Origin: an uncultured Lachnospiraceae bacterium
GTDB taxonomy: Bacteria; Bacillota; Clostridia; Lachnospirales; Lachnospiraceae
Assembly: GCA_947588995.1 (NCBI GenBank)
Contig: CANPZI010000006.1
Coordinates: forward strand, 62,001-126,000
Length of the DNA: 64,000 nucleotides
Direction of reading: 5' to 3'
Each line of letters opens with the position of its first letter. Position 1 is the first letter of the stretch. The translations under genes and the position numbers were made by a program. The notes under the pieces are model-generated. The model did no database searches and was not told the origin of the DNA. It worked only from the letters and a program-made list of their open reading frames with translations. Positions 9,053 to 18,239 of this stretch are shown here, in pieces.

Positions 9053-9084
9053 AAAAAGCGTCGTCCGTGAGGGCGGCGCCTTTT
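9053..9084. terminator. bidirectional terminator between convergent genes
   Basis: AAAAAGCGTCGTCC at 9053-9066 and GGGCGGCGCCTTTT at 9071-9084 pair with G-U pairs and one bulge. The A-run and T-run allow use from both sides, between the anti-sigma gene and the minus-strand transporter gene. Confidence 0.65.
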
Positions 9085-9102
9085 CGATGTAAAGGAGGCT
9101 GT

Positions 9103-9729
9103 CTATGCTTCCGCTTTCTTTTCCGTGCTTCCGGTTTCCTGATGTCCGGAGCCGATCGTAAAGAACAGGCCGGACTTCTTCAGCGCGGGTCTGAGTGCCA
9201 TGTATACCGCCACAGAGACGACGGTGGAGGTCACGGCGTTGAGGGCAGTGATGGGGATGCTCCAGGCCAGCGTCAGTTCGGCGGCGGGTTTGCCGAGGAT
9301 CAGCAGCTTGTAGTAGTAGCCTACGATCGGGTCGAAGACGGCGTTGAACAGCAGGCCGCCCACAGCCGCGAGAATGGTCCATTTCCACACCTTGCGGGTG
9401 TCCGTCTCCGTGGAGAGATGACCGATCCTGTGGGCGATCAGGCCGGTGATCAGGCCGATGCACAGCTTTAACAGGAAAGTCTTGGGGGCGGTCATCACAT
9501 AGACCGGGTCGAACAGGTCGCCGATGGTCATGCCGATGGCGCCGCCGATTCCGCCGTAGAGCCCGCCGAGGAGCAGGGCGCCCAGCACGCAGACGGCGTT
9601 GCCGAGGTGGATGGAGACCGCGCCCGCTCCCGGCAGGGTGATCTTGATCTGCAGGAAAGTGAACACGACGTAGGACAGCGCCGCGAACAATCCCGTGAAC
9701 ACGACTTTCAATACTTTCTCATTTTTCAT
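9103..9729 (-). CDS. ECF transporter S component
   Basis: Hydrophobic protein of 208 residues with about five to six membrane helices. N-terminal features are GLFAALSYVVFTFLQIKI, AVSIHLGNAVCVLGALLLGG and GGIGGAIGMTIGDL, which resemble substrate-binding S components of vitamin ECF transporters of the PF07155 type. The tail is polar (about 25 residues). No energizing module (EcfA/EcfT) is nearby, so it would share one encoded elsewhere. The ligand is not readable; no vitamin riboswitch was recognised upstream. The start is supported by GGAGG on the minus strand about 9 nt before the ATG. Confidence 0.8.
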   Translation of the reverse strand: MKNEKVLKVVFTGLFAALSYVVFTFLQIKITLPGAGAVSIHLGNAVCVLGALLLGGLYGGIGGAIGMTIGDLFDPVYVMTAPKTFLLKLCIGLITGLIAHRIGHLSTETDTRKVWKWTILAAVGGLLFNAVFDPIVGYYYKLLILGKPAAELTLAWSIPITALNAVTSTVVSVAVYMALRPALKKSGLFFTIGSGHQETGSTEKKAEA

Positions 9730-9933
9730 AATGACTTCACTCCTCCGCTTTGTATTTGCTGATACCCACTATACACCAATATGGCATCTTTGAAAGTGCC
9801 AATTTGATATTTTTTGACCATGCCAGAAAAACAAAAGAACGCCAATTTTAGCGAGACAAATCATTGACGGTGTGATACAATTATTAATAATGGTTTTTTG
9901 AACCGAAAACGGGAGTGTCGATCGGGGGAGCGT

Positions 9934-11010
9934 ATGGATACGGAAAAAAACATTATTCTGGTCGTGGACGACGACAAGGCGAACCTGACGCTTGCGCAGA
10001 ACATTCTGGCGCCGCGTTACCGCATCGCCGCCTCCAACTCCGGGCGGGCGGCCCTCAAGTATCTGGAAAGCCACAGGCCGGATCTGATTCTTCTGGACAT
10101 CAACATGCCGGAGATGGACGGCTTCGAGGTGATGGCGCAGATCAGGCAGAGGGAGGAGACGAAAGCGATCCCTGTCATCTTCCTGACGGCGGACAGTCTG
10201 GCGGAGACGGAGATCAAGTGCTTCCAGATGGGGGCGATGGATTACGTCACCAAGCCTTTCGTGCCGGATATTCTCCTAAGCCGCGTGGACAAGACAATCG
10301 AGCTGGACCAGTACCGGCACAATCTGGAGAAGATGGTCAGGCAGCAGGCGGAGAAGATCACGGAGGATGCCAGACGCATCAGCGCGATTCAGGATTCCGT
10401 CATCAGCGGGATGGCGAATCTGATCGAGAGCCGGGACGGCAGCACGGGCCGGCATGTGAAGAATACGCAGAATTATGTACAGCTGATCGCCGGCGAGCTG
10501 CGCGCGAGAGGGCTTTTCGCCGATGTGCTGACGGACGACTACATAGAGAACCTGTGCAAGGCCGCGCCTCTGCACGACGTGGGCAAGATCAAGGTGTCGG
10601 ATGCCATCCTGCAGAAGCCGGGCAGGCTGACGCCGGAAGAGTATGATACCATGAAGCTCCACACGACATACAGCGGAAAGATTATCCAGACGATTCTGGG
10701 CGATCTGGAGGACAGACATTACGTGAAGATGGCGGAGGATATCGCCATGTACCATCATGAGCGGTGGGACGGATCGGGTTATCCCACCGGGCTTGCGGGG
10801 GAGGATATTCCGCTGTCGGCCCGCATCATGGCTGTGGCGGACGTCTTCGACGCCCTCTATGAGGAGCGCGTCTACAAGCCGCCGGTCAGGCCGATCGAGC
10901 GGATCATGCAGATCATGTCGGAGGGGCGGGGCACACAGTTCGATCCGACCATCATCGACGTGTTCGTGGAGATGCTGCCAAAGCTGAAAGCACATCTCGG
11001 CATCGCGTGA
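9934..11010 (+). CDS. response regulator with HD-GYP phosphodiesterase domain
   Basis: RpfG-like protein of 358 residues. Residues about 5-120 are a receiver domain (ILVVDDDKANL, phosphoacceptor Asp in LILLDINMPEMDG, the Lys in TKPF). A short coiled segment leads to an HD-GYP domain from about 165 (PLHDVGKIKVSD, AMYHHERWDGSGYP, DVFDALYEERVYKP), expected to hydrolyse c-di-GMP. The start at 9934 has GGGGGAG at 9924-9930. It is followed after 35 bp by a hybrid kinase with an Hpt domain, which is the obvious candidate phosphodonor. Confidence 0.92.
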   Translation: MDTEKNIILVVDDDKANLTLAQNILAPRYRIAASNSGRAALKYLESHRPDLILLDINMPEMDGFEVMAQIRQREETKAIPVIFLTADSLAETEIKCFQMGAMDYVTKPFVPDILLSRVDKTIELDQYRHNLEKMVRQQAEKITEDARRISAIQDSVISGMANLIESRDGSTGRHVKNTQNYVQLIAGELRARGLFADVLTDDYIENLCKAAPLHDVGKIKVSDAILQKPGRLTPEEYDTMKLHTTYSGKIIQTILGDLEDRHYVKMAEDIAMYHHERWDGSGYPTGLAGEDIPLSARIMAVADVFDALYEERVYKPPVRPIERIMQIMSEGRGTQFDPTIIDVFVEMLPKLKAHLGIA

Positions 11011-11045
11011 CTGCGCTGCAGAGCGGAAAGGACCGGTAGTTTATC

Positions 11046-13892
11046 TTGGAGAACAGATCATTTGACCATGAAAAAATGAATCGGAAGCTGGAACACAGCG
11101 TGCTGGGCATCTACACGGTATTTTCGCTCGGCACTTTCGTCTCGGCGATCCTGCTTCACTGGAACATCTTTGTCATAGAAATCCTGGCGGTCACCACCGT
11201 GGCGCCGTGGGTAATCTGCGTCGGCAATTTCAGGCAGTTTTCCTTTCGCGCCAGGCTGATCGCTCTTTTGTCGTGGCTCAACTTTACCATCTATGCGGTG
11301 CACTCCGACAACTTTACCTCCATGCTGTCCACCATGTTTGCGGTGATCGTGCTGATGGGGGTTTTCTCTATCCCGGAGATTGTCTACATGGGCGTCGGCT
11401 TCACGACGCTGATCATCGGCCTGCACATGTTTGTGCTGCACACGGTCACGGCGGATGCGCCGAACGAGGTCATCCGGATCGTACTGCACGTCATATCCGC
11501 CTATGTGATTTCCCTTGTCATCTGGATTACGATACGCACGAGACTGGAGACGAACGAACTCCTCATGGAAAATATCCGCGAGCTGGAGGAGGTAGAACAG
11601 AGTAAAGATGATTTCCTGGTGAACATCTCGCATGAGATCCGCACGCCCATCAACGCGGTGTGCGGCATGAGCGAGGCGATCCTGCAGGAGGAGCTGCCCG
11701 AGAGCGTCAGGGGCGATATCATCGACATACAGGCGGCGGGGCGGAACCTCCTCGCCACGGTCAGCAACATCCTGGACTTTTCGGAGCTGGAGAGCGGCAA
11801 GATGGAGCCGGTGGAGGAGAGTTACAACATCACTTCCACCATCACGGACATCATCAATATGGCCGTGACCAAGGAGAACGGCAAGAAGCTGGAGCTGATC
11901 GTGGACTGTGACGCGGCGCTGCCGAGCAATCTGGTGGGCGACGAGCAGAAGCTGCGGCGCATCGTGATGAATCTGCTCGACAATGCCATCAAGTTCACGC
12001 AGGCGGGAGGCGTGGTCATGCGCCTCACTTTCCGCAGAGAGGAGTACGGGATCAACCTGATCGTCGAGATCAGGGATTCCGGCATCGGCATCAGCCGCGC
12101 GGACATGGAAAAAATCTTCGGCAGTTTCAGCCAGGTGGACTCGCGGCGAAACCGAAAAGAGGGTGGTGTGGGGCTGGGGCTGTCCATCACGCAGGCGCTC
12201 GTGCAGAATATGGGCGGTTTTCTCACGGTGGAGAGCGAGGAAGGGGTCGGGACGGCGTTCCGTTTCGCGATTCCGCAGAAAGTGCTGGACGAGACGCCCA
12301 TCGTCTCCATCAGGAACAAGGGCAGTCTCTACGCCGCCTGCTATATCAATATGGATAAGTACGACTCGCCGGTGGTGCGCGAGGGGTATGAGAAGAGCAT
12401 CCGCCACATGGCCGAGCAGTTCGGCATCCTGTTCCGCGTCTGCAGGAACCTGCCGGAACTGAAGCGCCGCAGGCAGATCGAAAATTATTCCCATGTGTTC
12501 ATCGGCTGGGAGGAATACTGCGAGGACAGGGCTTTCTTCGAGGAGCTGGCAAGAGAGCTCACGGTCGTCCTGGTCATGGACTATGAGCAGGAGGTGGAGG
12601 CCGGCAGCGATATGCTGCGCATCTATAAGCCTTTTACGGTCCTGTCCATCGCGGCGGTTTTCAACGGGCAGCGGGCAATGCAGCCGGAGGATCTGCACGG
12701 CGATATCAGGCACCGCTTCGTCGCGCCGGCGGCCAAAGTTCTCGTGGTGGACGACAACGCCATGAACCTGAAAGTCATGGCCAGGCTGCTTCTGCCCTAT
12801 CGGATTAAAACCGTGTCGGCTCTCGGCGGTCAGGAAGCGCTGGAGAAGATCAACAGCATGGATTACGACTGTGTGTTTCTGGACCACATGATGCCGGACA
12901 TGGACGGCGTGGAGACGCTGCACAGGATGCGCCAGAAGCCGGGGAACTATTTTCAGTCCGTGCCGATTATCGCGTTCACCGCGAATGCCATCGGCGGCGC
13001 GCGGGAAATGTTCATGGGGGAGGGCTTTGACGATTTTATTGCCAAACCCATCGAGCTGAGCGTTCTGGAGCGCATGCTGCGCCGCTATATTCCGAAACAG
13101 AAACAGATTCCCGCGGATATGGCCGGGGAGATCCGGAATGCGGATGGCGCAGCGGCTGACGAGGCTGCGCGGACGGCCGGAGCGGGGGCCGCGGCGGCAG
13201 ACGGCGCAAAGAGTGAGGCCGGGACGGGAACGGACGGGCTGGAGGCGCTGGCGCAGGCGGGCATCAATATCAAGACAGGGCTTTCCTACTGCGGCGACAG
13301 GGAGGGCTTTAAGGATATCGTCAGAATGTACCACGAGCAGGGCGCGGGACGCAACGAGCAGCTTGCAAAGCTGTATGCGGAGGAAAACTGGAAAGATTAC
13401 GCCATCGCGGTGCATGCGCTGAAGAGCAATTCCAGGGGAATCGGCGCGGAGGCGCTGGCGGATATGGCCCTGCAGCTGGAGATGGCCGGCAAGGAAAACC
13501 GCGCCGACTATATCAGGGAGCATCACGGGGAACTGCTGGAGAAGCACACGGCCCTGCTTCATGCGCTGGCGGTCAATTCGTTCCTCTATCCCGACGGGTA
13601 TCATGCGCCGGAGGCGGAGCGGCAGGAGGCGGACGGCGCACAGCGCGTTTCCGCCGAGATCGACGTCGACGCGCTGCGGGAAAAACTCGCGCCGCTGCGG
13701 GAGAAGCTGGAGGGTTTCGAGAGCGAGGGCGTAGGCGAGATGCTGGAAGAGCTGAAAGGGCTCCGCTGCCGGGGTACGGAGCTTGCGGAGACGGCCGGGG
13801 TGATCGGCCGCAGCGTGGAGGAATTTGATTTCTTAGCTGCTGCTGCGGCTCTGGACGCGCTGGAAGAAAAACTTTCCGCGGCCGTAGTGTGA
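11046..13892 (+). CDS. membrane hybrid histidine kinase with receiver and Hpt domains
   Basis: Protein of about 948 residues. The N-terminal 165 residues hold about five to six membrane helices. The HisKA domain has NISHEIRTPIN with His near 196; the ATPase has NLLDNAIKF, DSGIGIS and GVGLGLSI. Residues about 420-545 resemble a degenerate receiver without its Asp. A full receiver follows (VLVVDDNAMNL, LDHMMPDMDG, Asp near 613), then an Ala/Gly-rich linker and an Hpt domain (VHALKSNSRGIGA, His near 790). The start is uncertain: TTG at 11046 with a distant AAAGGA, or ATG at 11076. It probably phosphorylates the HD-GYP regulator upstream. Confidence 0.9.
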   Translation: MENRSFDHEKMNRKLEHSVLGIYTVFSLGTFVSAILLHWNIFVIEILAVTTVAPWVICVGNFRQFSFRARLIALLSWLNFTIYAVHSDNFTSMLSTMFAVIVLMGVFSIPEIVYMGVGFTTLIIGLHMFVLHTVTADAPNEVIRIVLHVISAYVISLVIWITIRTRLETNELLMENIRELEEVEQSKDDFLVNISHEIRTPINAVCGMSEAILQEELPESVRGDIIDIQAAGRNLLATVSNILDFSELESGKMEPVEESYNITSTITDIINMAVTKENGKKLELIVDCDAALPSNLVGDEQKLRRIVMNLLDNAIKFTQAGGVVMRLTFRREEYGINLIVEIRDSGIGISRADMEKIFGSFSQVDSRRNRKEGGVGLGLSITQALVQNMGGFLTVESEEGVGTAFRFAIPQKVLDETPIVSIRNKGSLYAACYINMDKYDSPVVREGYEKSIRHMAEQFGILFRVCRNLPELKRRRQIENYSHVFIGWEEYCEDRAFFEELARELTVVLVMDYEQEVEAGSDMLRIYKPFTVLSIAAVFNGQRAMQPEDLHGDIRHRFVAPAAKVLVVDDNAMNLKVMARLLLPYRIKTVSALGGQEALEKINSMDYDCVFLDHMMPDMDGVETLHRMRQKPGNYFQSVPIIAFTANAIGGAREMFMGEGFDDFIAKPIELSVLERMLRRYIPKQKQIPADMAGEIRNADGAAADEAARTAGAGAAAADGAKSEAGTGTDGLEALAQAGINIKTGLSYCGDREGFKDIVRMYHEQGAGRNEQLAKLYAEENWKDYAIAVHALKSNSRGIGAEALADMALQLEMAGKENRADYIREHHGELLEKHTALLHALAVNSFLYPDGYHAPEAERQEADGAQRVSAEIDVDALREKLAPLREKLEGFESEGVGEMLEELKGLRCRGTELAETAGVIGRSVEEFDFLAAAAALDALEEKLSAAVV

Positions 13893-13920
13893 CGGGCGGC
13901 GGGAAAGGCTGGGGAGTGCA

Positions 13921-16620
13921 ATGGTCAAGAAGATACGCAGATTTTGGAAAAATCTTTTTCCCGACAAACTGAGTCTGGAGGATCGGATCAGCCGGATGGT
14001 TCTGCTGCTCGCGTTCTTTGGCTCGATCATCGGTATGGGCAGGGTGGCGCTGGGCGTGACGCCCGTCGTTCTCTTCGCGCTCGTGCCGATGTGCGTCGTG
14101 GCGGGCGTGGCCCTCTACATGGCCACGGAACAGCAGCAGACGAAACAGGCGTCGTGGGTGCTCGTCCTGGTCTACAATATCGTGCTGTTCCCTCTGGTCT
14201 TTATCATGAGCGGCGGCGTGGACAGCGGCACGCCGATCTGGCTGGTGCTTGGTCTGGTCTATATCTTCGTGCTGTTCAAAGGGCGGGACGTGGCGATCGC
14301 CATGGCCGTCTCCCTCGCGGCTTTTCTGGGCGCTTATCTCTTCACCTATACGCATCCGCAGTTCGTCATGGCGGTGAGCAACGAGTATACTTATCTGGAT
14401 TCCTGCATCACGCTGGTGGTGGTGAGCGTTTTCATCGGCACGCTGATGCGGATTCAGTTCGTGACCTATGACAAGGAGAGACGGCTGGCGCAGCAGCAGA
14501 AAGAGGAGATCGAGCAGATTGCGCGCTCGAAAGACGCTTTCTTCGCCAATATGAGCCACGAGATCCGCACGCCCATCAACACCATTATCGGCCTGAACGA
14601 AATGATCCTGCGGGAGGATATCTCCGACGAGATTGCCGAAAACGCGATCAATATCCAGAATGCCAGCAAGATGCTGCTCACCACGATCAATGATATCCTT
14701 GACCTGTCCAAGCTGGAATCCGGCAAGATGGAGATCATTCCCGCGCAGTATGAGATCAGCGCGATGTTCAGCAATCTGGTAAACCTGATCTGGATCCGCG
14801 CGCATCAGAAAGAACTGGAATTCAAAGTGGATATTGACCCTGAGCTTCCGTCTATGCTCTACGGGGACGAGGTGCGCATCAAACAGATCATCACCAATTT
14901 CTTGACCAATGCGGTCAAATATACGGAGAAAGGTTCCGTCACACTGGCGGCCAAGGCGGAGCGCACCGCGCCGGATGAGATCCTGCTGCGCGTGTCGGTG
15001 TCCGACACGGGCATGGGCATCCGCAAGGAGGATCTGGATCATCTGTTCAGTTCTTTCAGGCGCGTGGATGAGCGGGAGAACCGCAATATCGAGGGCACGG
15101 GTCTGGGCCTCAATATCTCCAGGCAGCTCGCGGAGATGATGGGCGGCAGGCTGTATGTGGACAGTATTTATCGCCAGGGTTCCACGTTCACGCTGGAGGT
15201 GAAACAGCGCATTGTCAATGTGCGGCCTATCGGCACGATCAATTTTGCGGCGCAGAAACAGCTGAGCCAGCGCGCCAGGTACAAACAGAGCTTCACGGCG
15301 CCGGACGCCAATATCCTCGTGGTGGACGACAACGAGATGAACCGCATGGTGGCCGTCAAGCTCCTGCGCGGCACGGGCATGACGGTGGAGACGGCGGCAA
15401 GCGGCAGGGAGTGTCTGCAGAAGACCGCGGAGAAAGCCTACCATGTGATTCTCATGGATCACATGATGCCGGATATGGACGGCGAGGAGACGATGAAAGC
15501 CGTGCGTTCCCAGGCCAAAGGCTACTGCCAGAAAGTGCCGATCCTGGCGCTGACGGCCAATGTCATGACGAACGCGGAGCAGGTCTACCGGGATATGGGC
15601 TTCGACGGCTATCTCGCGAAGCCGATCAACTCGGCGCTTCTCGAGGCGAGCCTGCTCAAATATCTGCCGCCGGAACTGGTGGAGTACACCGCCGCCGCGC
15701 AGGAGGAAGAGGATGGGCAGGAGACCGCGGTCAGCCAGGTGACCAGCCGGAGGAAGCGAAAGATCGCCGTCACCGCGGACTGCATCTGCGATCTGCCGAA
15801 AGAGTTTTTGGAGAAATATCAGATCAGGCTGATGTACTGCTATGTCCACACGAAAGAAGGGCGCTTCTGTGATCTCTTCGAGGTGGCCAGCGACGGTATT
15901 CTGGAGTATCTGAAGACGGAGGGTAATTACGCCCATTCCTCCACCGCGGAGCCGGAGAAATATGAAGAGTTCTTCTCGGATACGCTTAAGGAGGCCGAAC
16001 ACGTCCTGCATATCACCGCGACGACGGGTTTGAGCGGCGCTTACCCGAACGCTCTGCAGGCGAGCCGGAGTTTCGGCAATGTGACGGTGTTCAATTCCGC
16101 CCACATCAGCAGCGGACACGGCCTGATGGTGCTGCGCGCGGCGCAGCTGGCGGAGGAGGGTAAGAGTATCGAAGAAATCTGTCAGGATCTGGAGGAGTTC
16201 AAGAATGATGTCTGCTCCAATTTCCTCGTGCCGAGCACGGAAGCGCTGTTTAGAAACGGCAAGCTTGGCGGCGCGGTGCACGGCTTATGCCGCGCGCTGA
16301 ATCTGCATCCTGTGCTCCATATGTCGCAGAACAGTCTGAAACTGTGGAAGATTGAGGCGGGAAATATGAAGAGGGCCAGACACAGATATGTGAAGCAGAT
16401 CCTGGCTCATGCCAGACAGATCGACAGGAGAATTCTGTTTCTCACCTATGCCGGCTGCAGTGTGCGGCAGCTGGAGGAGATCATGGGGGAGGTGGAGAAG
16501 TACATCCACTTCGACAGAGTCATTCTGCAGAAAGCGTCGGCTACGGTGTCCAGCAACTGCGGCGTGGGTGTGTTCGGCCTGATGTATGTCCGCGGGAAGA
16601 ATGAACCCACGTGGCTCTAG
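13921..16620 (+). CDS. membrane hybrid histidine kinase fused to a DegV-like domain
   Basis: Protein of 899 residues. Residues about 20-185 hold five to six membrane helices. The HisKA domain has NMSHEIRTPIN with His near 213; the ATPase has NFLTNAVKY, DTGMGIR and GTGLGLNIS; the receiver has ILVVDDNEMNR and LMDHMMPDMDG with Asp near 513. From about residue 612 to the end the sequence matches a whole DegV/FakB-type fatty-acid-binding protein: KIAVTADCICDLPKEF, HSSTAEPEKYEEFF, ITATTGLSGAYPNALQAS, GLCRALNLHPVL and GVGVFGLMYV. There is no Hpt domain. The reading frame is continuous across the junction. It starts 28 bp after the first kinase, so both are probably co-transcribed. Lipid sensing by the C-terminus is inference. 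Confidence 0.88.
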   Translation: MVKKIRRFWKNLFPDKLSLEDRISRMVLLLAFFGSIIGMGRVALGVTPVVLFALVPMCVVAGVALYMATEQQQTKQASWVLVLVYNIVLFPLVFIMSGGVDSGTPIWLVLGLVYIFVLFKGRDVAIAMAVSLAAFLGAYLFTYTHPQFVMAVSNEYTYLDSCITLVVVSVFIGTLMRIQFVTYDKERRLAQQQKEEIEQIARSKDAFFANMSHEIRTPINTIIGLNEMILREDISDEIAENAINIQNASKMLLTTINDILDLSKLESGKMEIIPAQYEISAMFSNLVNLIWIRAHQKELEFKVDIDPELPSMLYGDEVRIKQIITNFLTNAVKYTEKGSVTLAAKAERTAPDEILLRVSVSDTGMGIRKEDLDHLFSSFRRVDERENRNIEGTGLGLNISRQLAEMMGGRLYVDSIYRQGSTFTLEVKQRIVNVRPIGTINFAAQKQLSQRARYKQSFTAPDANILVVDDNEMNRMVAVKLLRGTGMTVETAASGRECLQKTAEKAYHVILMDHMMPDMDGEETMKAVRSQAKGYCQKVPILALTANVMTNAEQVYRDMGFDGYLAKPINSALLEASLLKYLPPELVEYTAAAQEEEDGQETAVSQVTSRRKRKIAVTADCICDLPKEFLEKYQIRLMYCYVHTKEGRFCDLFEVASDGILEYLKTEGNYAHSSTAEPEKYEEFFSDTLKEAEHVLHITATTGLSGAYPNALQASRSFGNVTVFNSAHISSGHGLMVLRAAQLAEEGKSIEEICQDLEEFKNDVCSNFLVPSTEALFRNGKLGGAVHGLCRALNLHPVLHMSQNSLKLWKIEAGNMKRARHRYVKQILAHARQIDRRILFLTYAGCSVRQLEEIMGEVEKYIHFDRVILQKASATVSSNCGVGVFGLMYVRGKNEPTWL

Positions 16621-16720
16621 CCCGTATGGCGCGCTGTGTGCGGCGCTTCCGGCACGGCCCACGGCGGCGTGTGCGCTGCGGTGCCGCGGTATGCGGATTG
16701 CCGTGCGGCGCAAATCGCCC

Positions 16721-16749
16721 TTGACAAAGTGCCCGGCAAGTGCTATATA
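16721..16749 (+). promoter_or_regulatory. strong sigma-A promoter
   Basis: TTGACA at 16721-16726 and TATATA at 16744-16749 with a 17-bp spacer. A strong terminator hairpin begins only about 30 bp after the expected transcription start, so this promoter either makes a short RNA or drives the downstream operon through an attenuator. Confidence 0.7.
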
Positions 16750-16755
16750 AAGTAA

Positions 16756-16817
16756 TGTAGAACAGAAGAATCACTGACAGGAGACGAAGGCGTCCGGAAA
16801 TTCCGGACGCCTTTTTT
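16756..16817 (+). ncRNA. candidate short RNA or attenuator leader
   Basis: The expected transcript from the promoter at 16721-16749 would start near 16756 and end at the terminator T-run at 16817, about 60 nt. There is no open frame of note. It may be a free small RNA or the prematurely ended leader of the ATP-grasp operon. No known RNA family was recognised. Confidence 0.35.
16787..16817 (+). terminator. strong intrinsic terminator
   Basis: AAGGCGTCCGGAA (16787-16799) and TTCCGGACGCCTT (16801-16813) are perfectly complementary, and six T end at 16817. It lies between a strong promoter and the ATP-grasp operon and is followed without gap by a copy of the terminator-associated repeat. Confidence 0.85.
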
Positions 16818-16890
16818 GCGCGAATAAGCAGAGCCGGAAAGCGGACGAAGACGACGGCCTGCCTGCAATCCCGAGTCTGCTTATTCGCAG
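16818..16890. repeat. terminator-associated hairpin repeat, copy A
   Basis: Perfect 13-bp arms GCGAATAAGCAGA (16820-16832) and TCTGCTTATTCGC (16876-16888) around a 43-nt loop containing GCCGGAAAGCGGAC and ACGACGGCCTGCCTGC. The motif GCAGAGCCGGAAAG recurs at 16893-16906, where it forms part of the ribosome site of the next gene. Related copies lie at 25876, 25971 and 46376. Confidence 0.75.
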
Positions 16891-16922
16891 GCAGAGCAGA
16901 GCCGGAAAGGAGGACGAAAATT

Positions 16923-18239
16923 ATGGAGATAGAACTGACCAGACGGGCGGAGACGGTGAACGAGCTGCTGGCGCGTTACGGCGTCAAATTCGGCATATAC
17001 AAGAACAACGAATTCAAGGAGCAGCTTTTTCCGTTCGACACGATCCCGCGGATCATTAAGAAAGAGGAGTTCGCCTACCTGGAAAAAGGCTTAAAACAGC
17101 GGGTCATGGCCTTAAACTGCTTCATCCGGGATGTCTACGGCGACAGGAAGATCATACGCGACAAGGTTGTGCCGGAGGAGTTTGTGTATATCTCGTCCGG
17201 TTATCTGGCGCCCTGTGACGGCGTCGTGCCGCCCAGGGGGATTTACACCCATATCGCGGGCATCGATCTGGTGCAGGGCAAAGACGGAAGCTGGTATGTG
17301 CTGGAGGACAATCTGCGCGTGCCGTCCGGCGCCTCCTATCCGATGATCGCCAGGGAGATCTGCAGAAAGAGCAGTCCGGGTACCTTTGAGGAGTATCATG
17401 TGGAGGATAACCGCGACTATGCGAAGCTGCTGCGCTGGACGATGGACTATGTCAATACGGGAGGACATACGGTGATCCTGACGCCGGGACGCTACAATGC
17501 GGCCTACTTTGAGCACTCCTACTTCGCGGAGAAGACGGGCGCGCACCTGGCGACGGGCAGGGAGCTTACGGTGGAGGACGATTATCTGTACTTCGTCGAT
17601 TACTCCGGCAGACGGGAAAAGGTGGGCGCGGTCTATCGCAGGATCTCCGACGAGTATCTTGACCCGATGACATTCAACGAGGAGTCGGTGATCGGCATCC
17701 CGCACATCTACGATGTGTACCGCAAGGGACATGTGGCGCTCTTAAACGCGCCGGGCAACGGCGTCGCGGACGACAAGGGCATCTACTATTTCGTGCCGAA
17801 GATGGTGCGGTACTATCTCGGAGAGGAACCGATCTTACAGAATGCGCCGACCTATCTGCCCTACTATGAGGAGGACATGCAGTATGTGCTGGAGCATTTC
17901 GACGATCTGGTCTTAAAGGATGTGGCGGAGGCCGGCGGCTACGGCGTCGTCTTCGCGAACAAGATGACTGCCGGGCAGAAAGAAGACTTCATCGCGCTCT
18001 TAAAAAGAGAACCGAGGCGCTTTATCGCGCAGGAGGTCATCGACTTTAAAGACATCGATATTGTGGAGAACGCGAAGCGTGTGCCGCGCAAGGCGGATCT
18101 GCGGGCGTTCGTGCTCATGGTGGACGAACCGGTTGTCTGGAAGAGCGGCCTGACGCGCTTTTCCAGGAATCCGGATTCCTTTATCGTCAACTCGTCGCAG
18201 GGAGGAGGTTTCAAGGACACATGGGTATTATCTCAGTAG
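16923..18239 (+). CDS. circularly permuted ATP-grasp protein (DUF404/DUF407)
   Basis: Protein of 438 residues of the circularly permuted ATP-grasp type 2 family. Recognisable stretches are RVMALNCFIRDVYGDRKI, GIYTHIAGIDLVQGKDGSWY, VLEDNLRVPSGASYP, NAPGNGVADDKGIYYFVP and VLKDVAEAGGYGVVF. The family is predicted to form amide or peptide bonds using ATP; the substrate is unknown. The start has AAAGGAGG at 16905-16912. It is the first of five tightly packed genes and overlaps the alpha-E gene by 19 bp. Pairing with alpha-E and transglutaminase-like proteins is a known conserved arrangement and points to a peptide-modifying pathway. Confidence 0.9.
   Translation: MEIELTRRAETVNELLARYGVKFGIYKNNEFKEQLFPFDTIPRIIKKEEFAYLEKGLKQRVMALNCFIRDVYGDRKIIRDKVVPEEFVYISSGYLAPCDGVVPPRGIYTHIAGIDLVQGKDGSWYVLEDNLRVPSGASYPMIAREICRKSSPGTFEEYHVEDNRDYAKLLRWTMDYVNTGGHTVILTPGRYNAAYFEHSYFAEKTGAHLATGRELTVEDDYLYFVDYSGRREKVGAVYRRISDEYLDPMTFNEESVIGIPHIYDVYRKGHVALLNAPGNGVADDKGIYYFVPKMVRYYLGEEPILQNAPTYLPYYEEDMQYVLEHFDDLVLKDVAEAGGYGVVFANKMTAGQKEDFIALLKREPRRFIAQEVIDFKDIDIVENAKRVPRKADLRAFVLMVDEPVVWKSGLTRFSRNPDSFIVNSSQGGGFKDTWVLSQ

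Noticed and set aside
9778-9800. Operator-like near-palindrome upstream of the ECF S-component gene
   Set aside because: Pairing is imperfect and no regulator gene or promoter alignment supports it.
11058-13604. 848-codon open frame on the minus strand
   Set aside because: Antisense of the first hybrid kinase; no ribosome site or recognisable domain.
13573-16281. 902-codon open frame on the minus strand
   Set aside because: It is the antisense of the two hybrid kinases; composition is His/Arg/Gln rich with no domain, as expected for a shadow frame in G+C-rich DNA.
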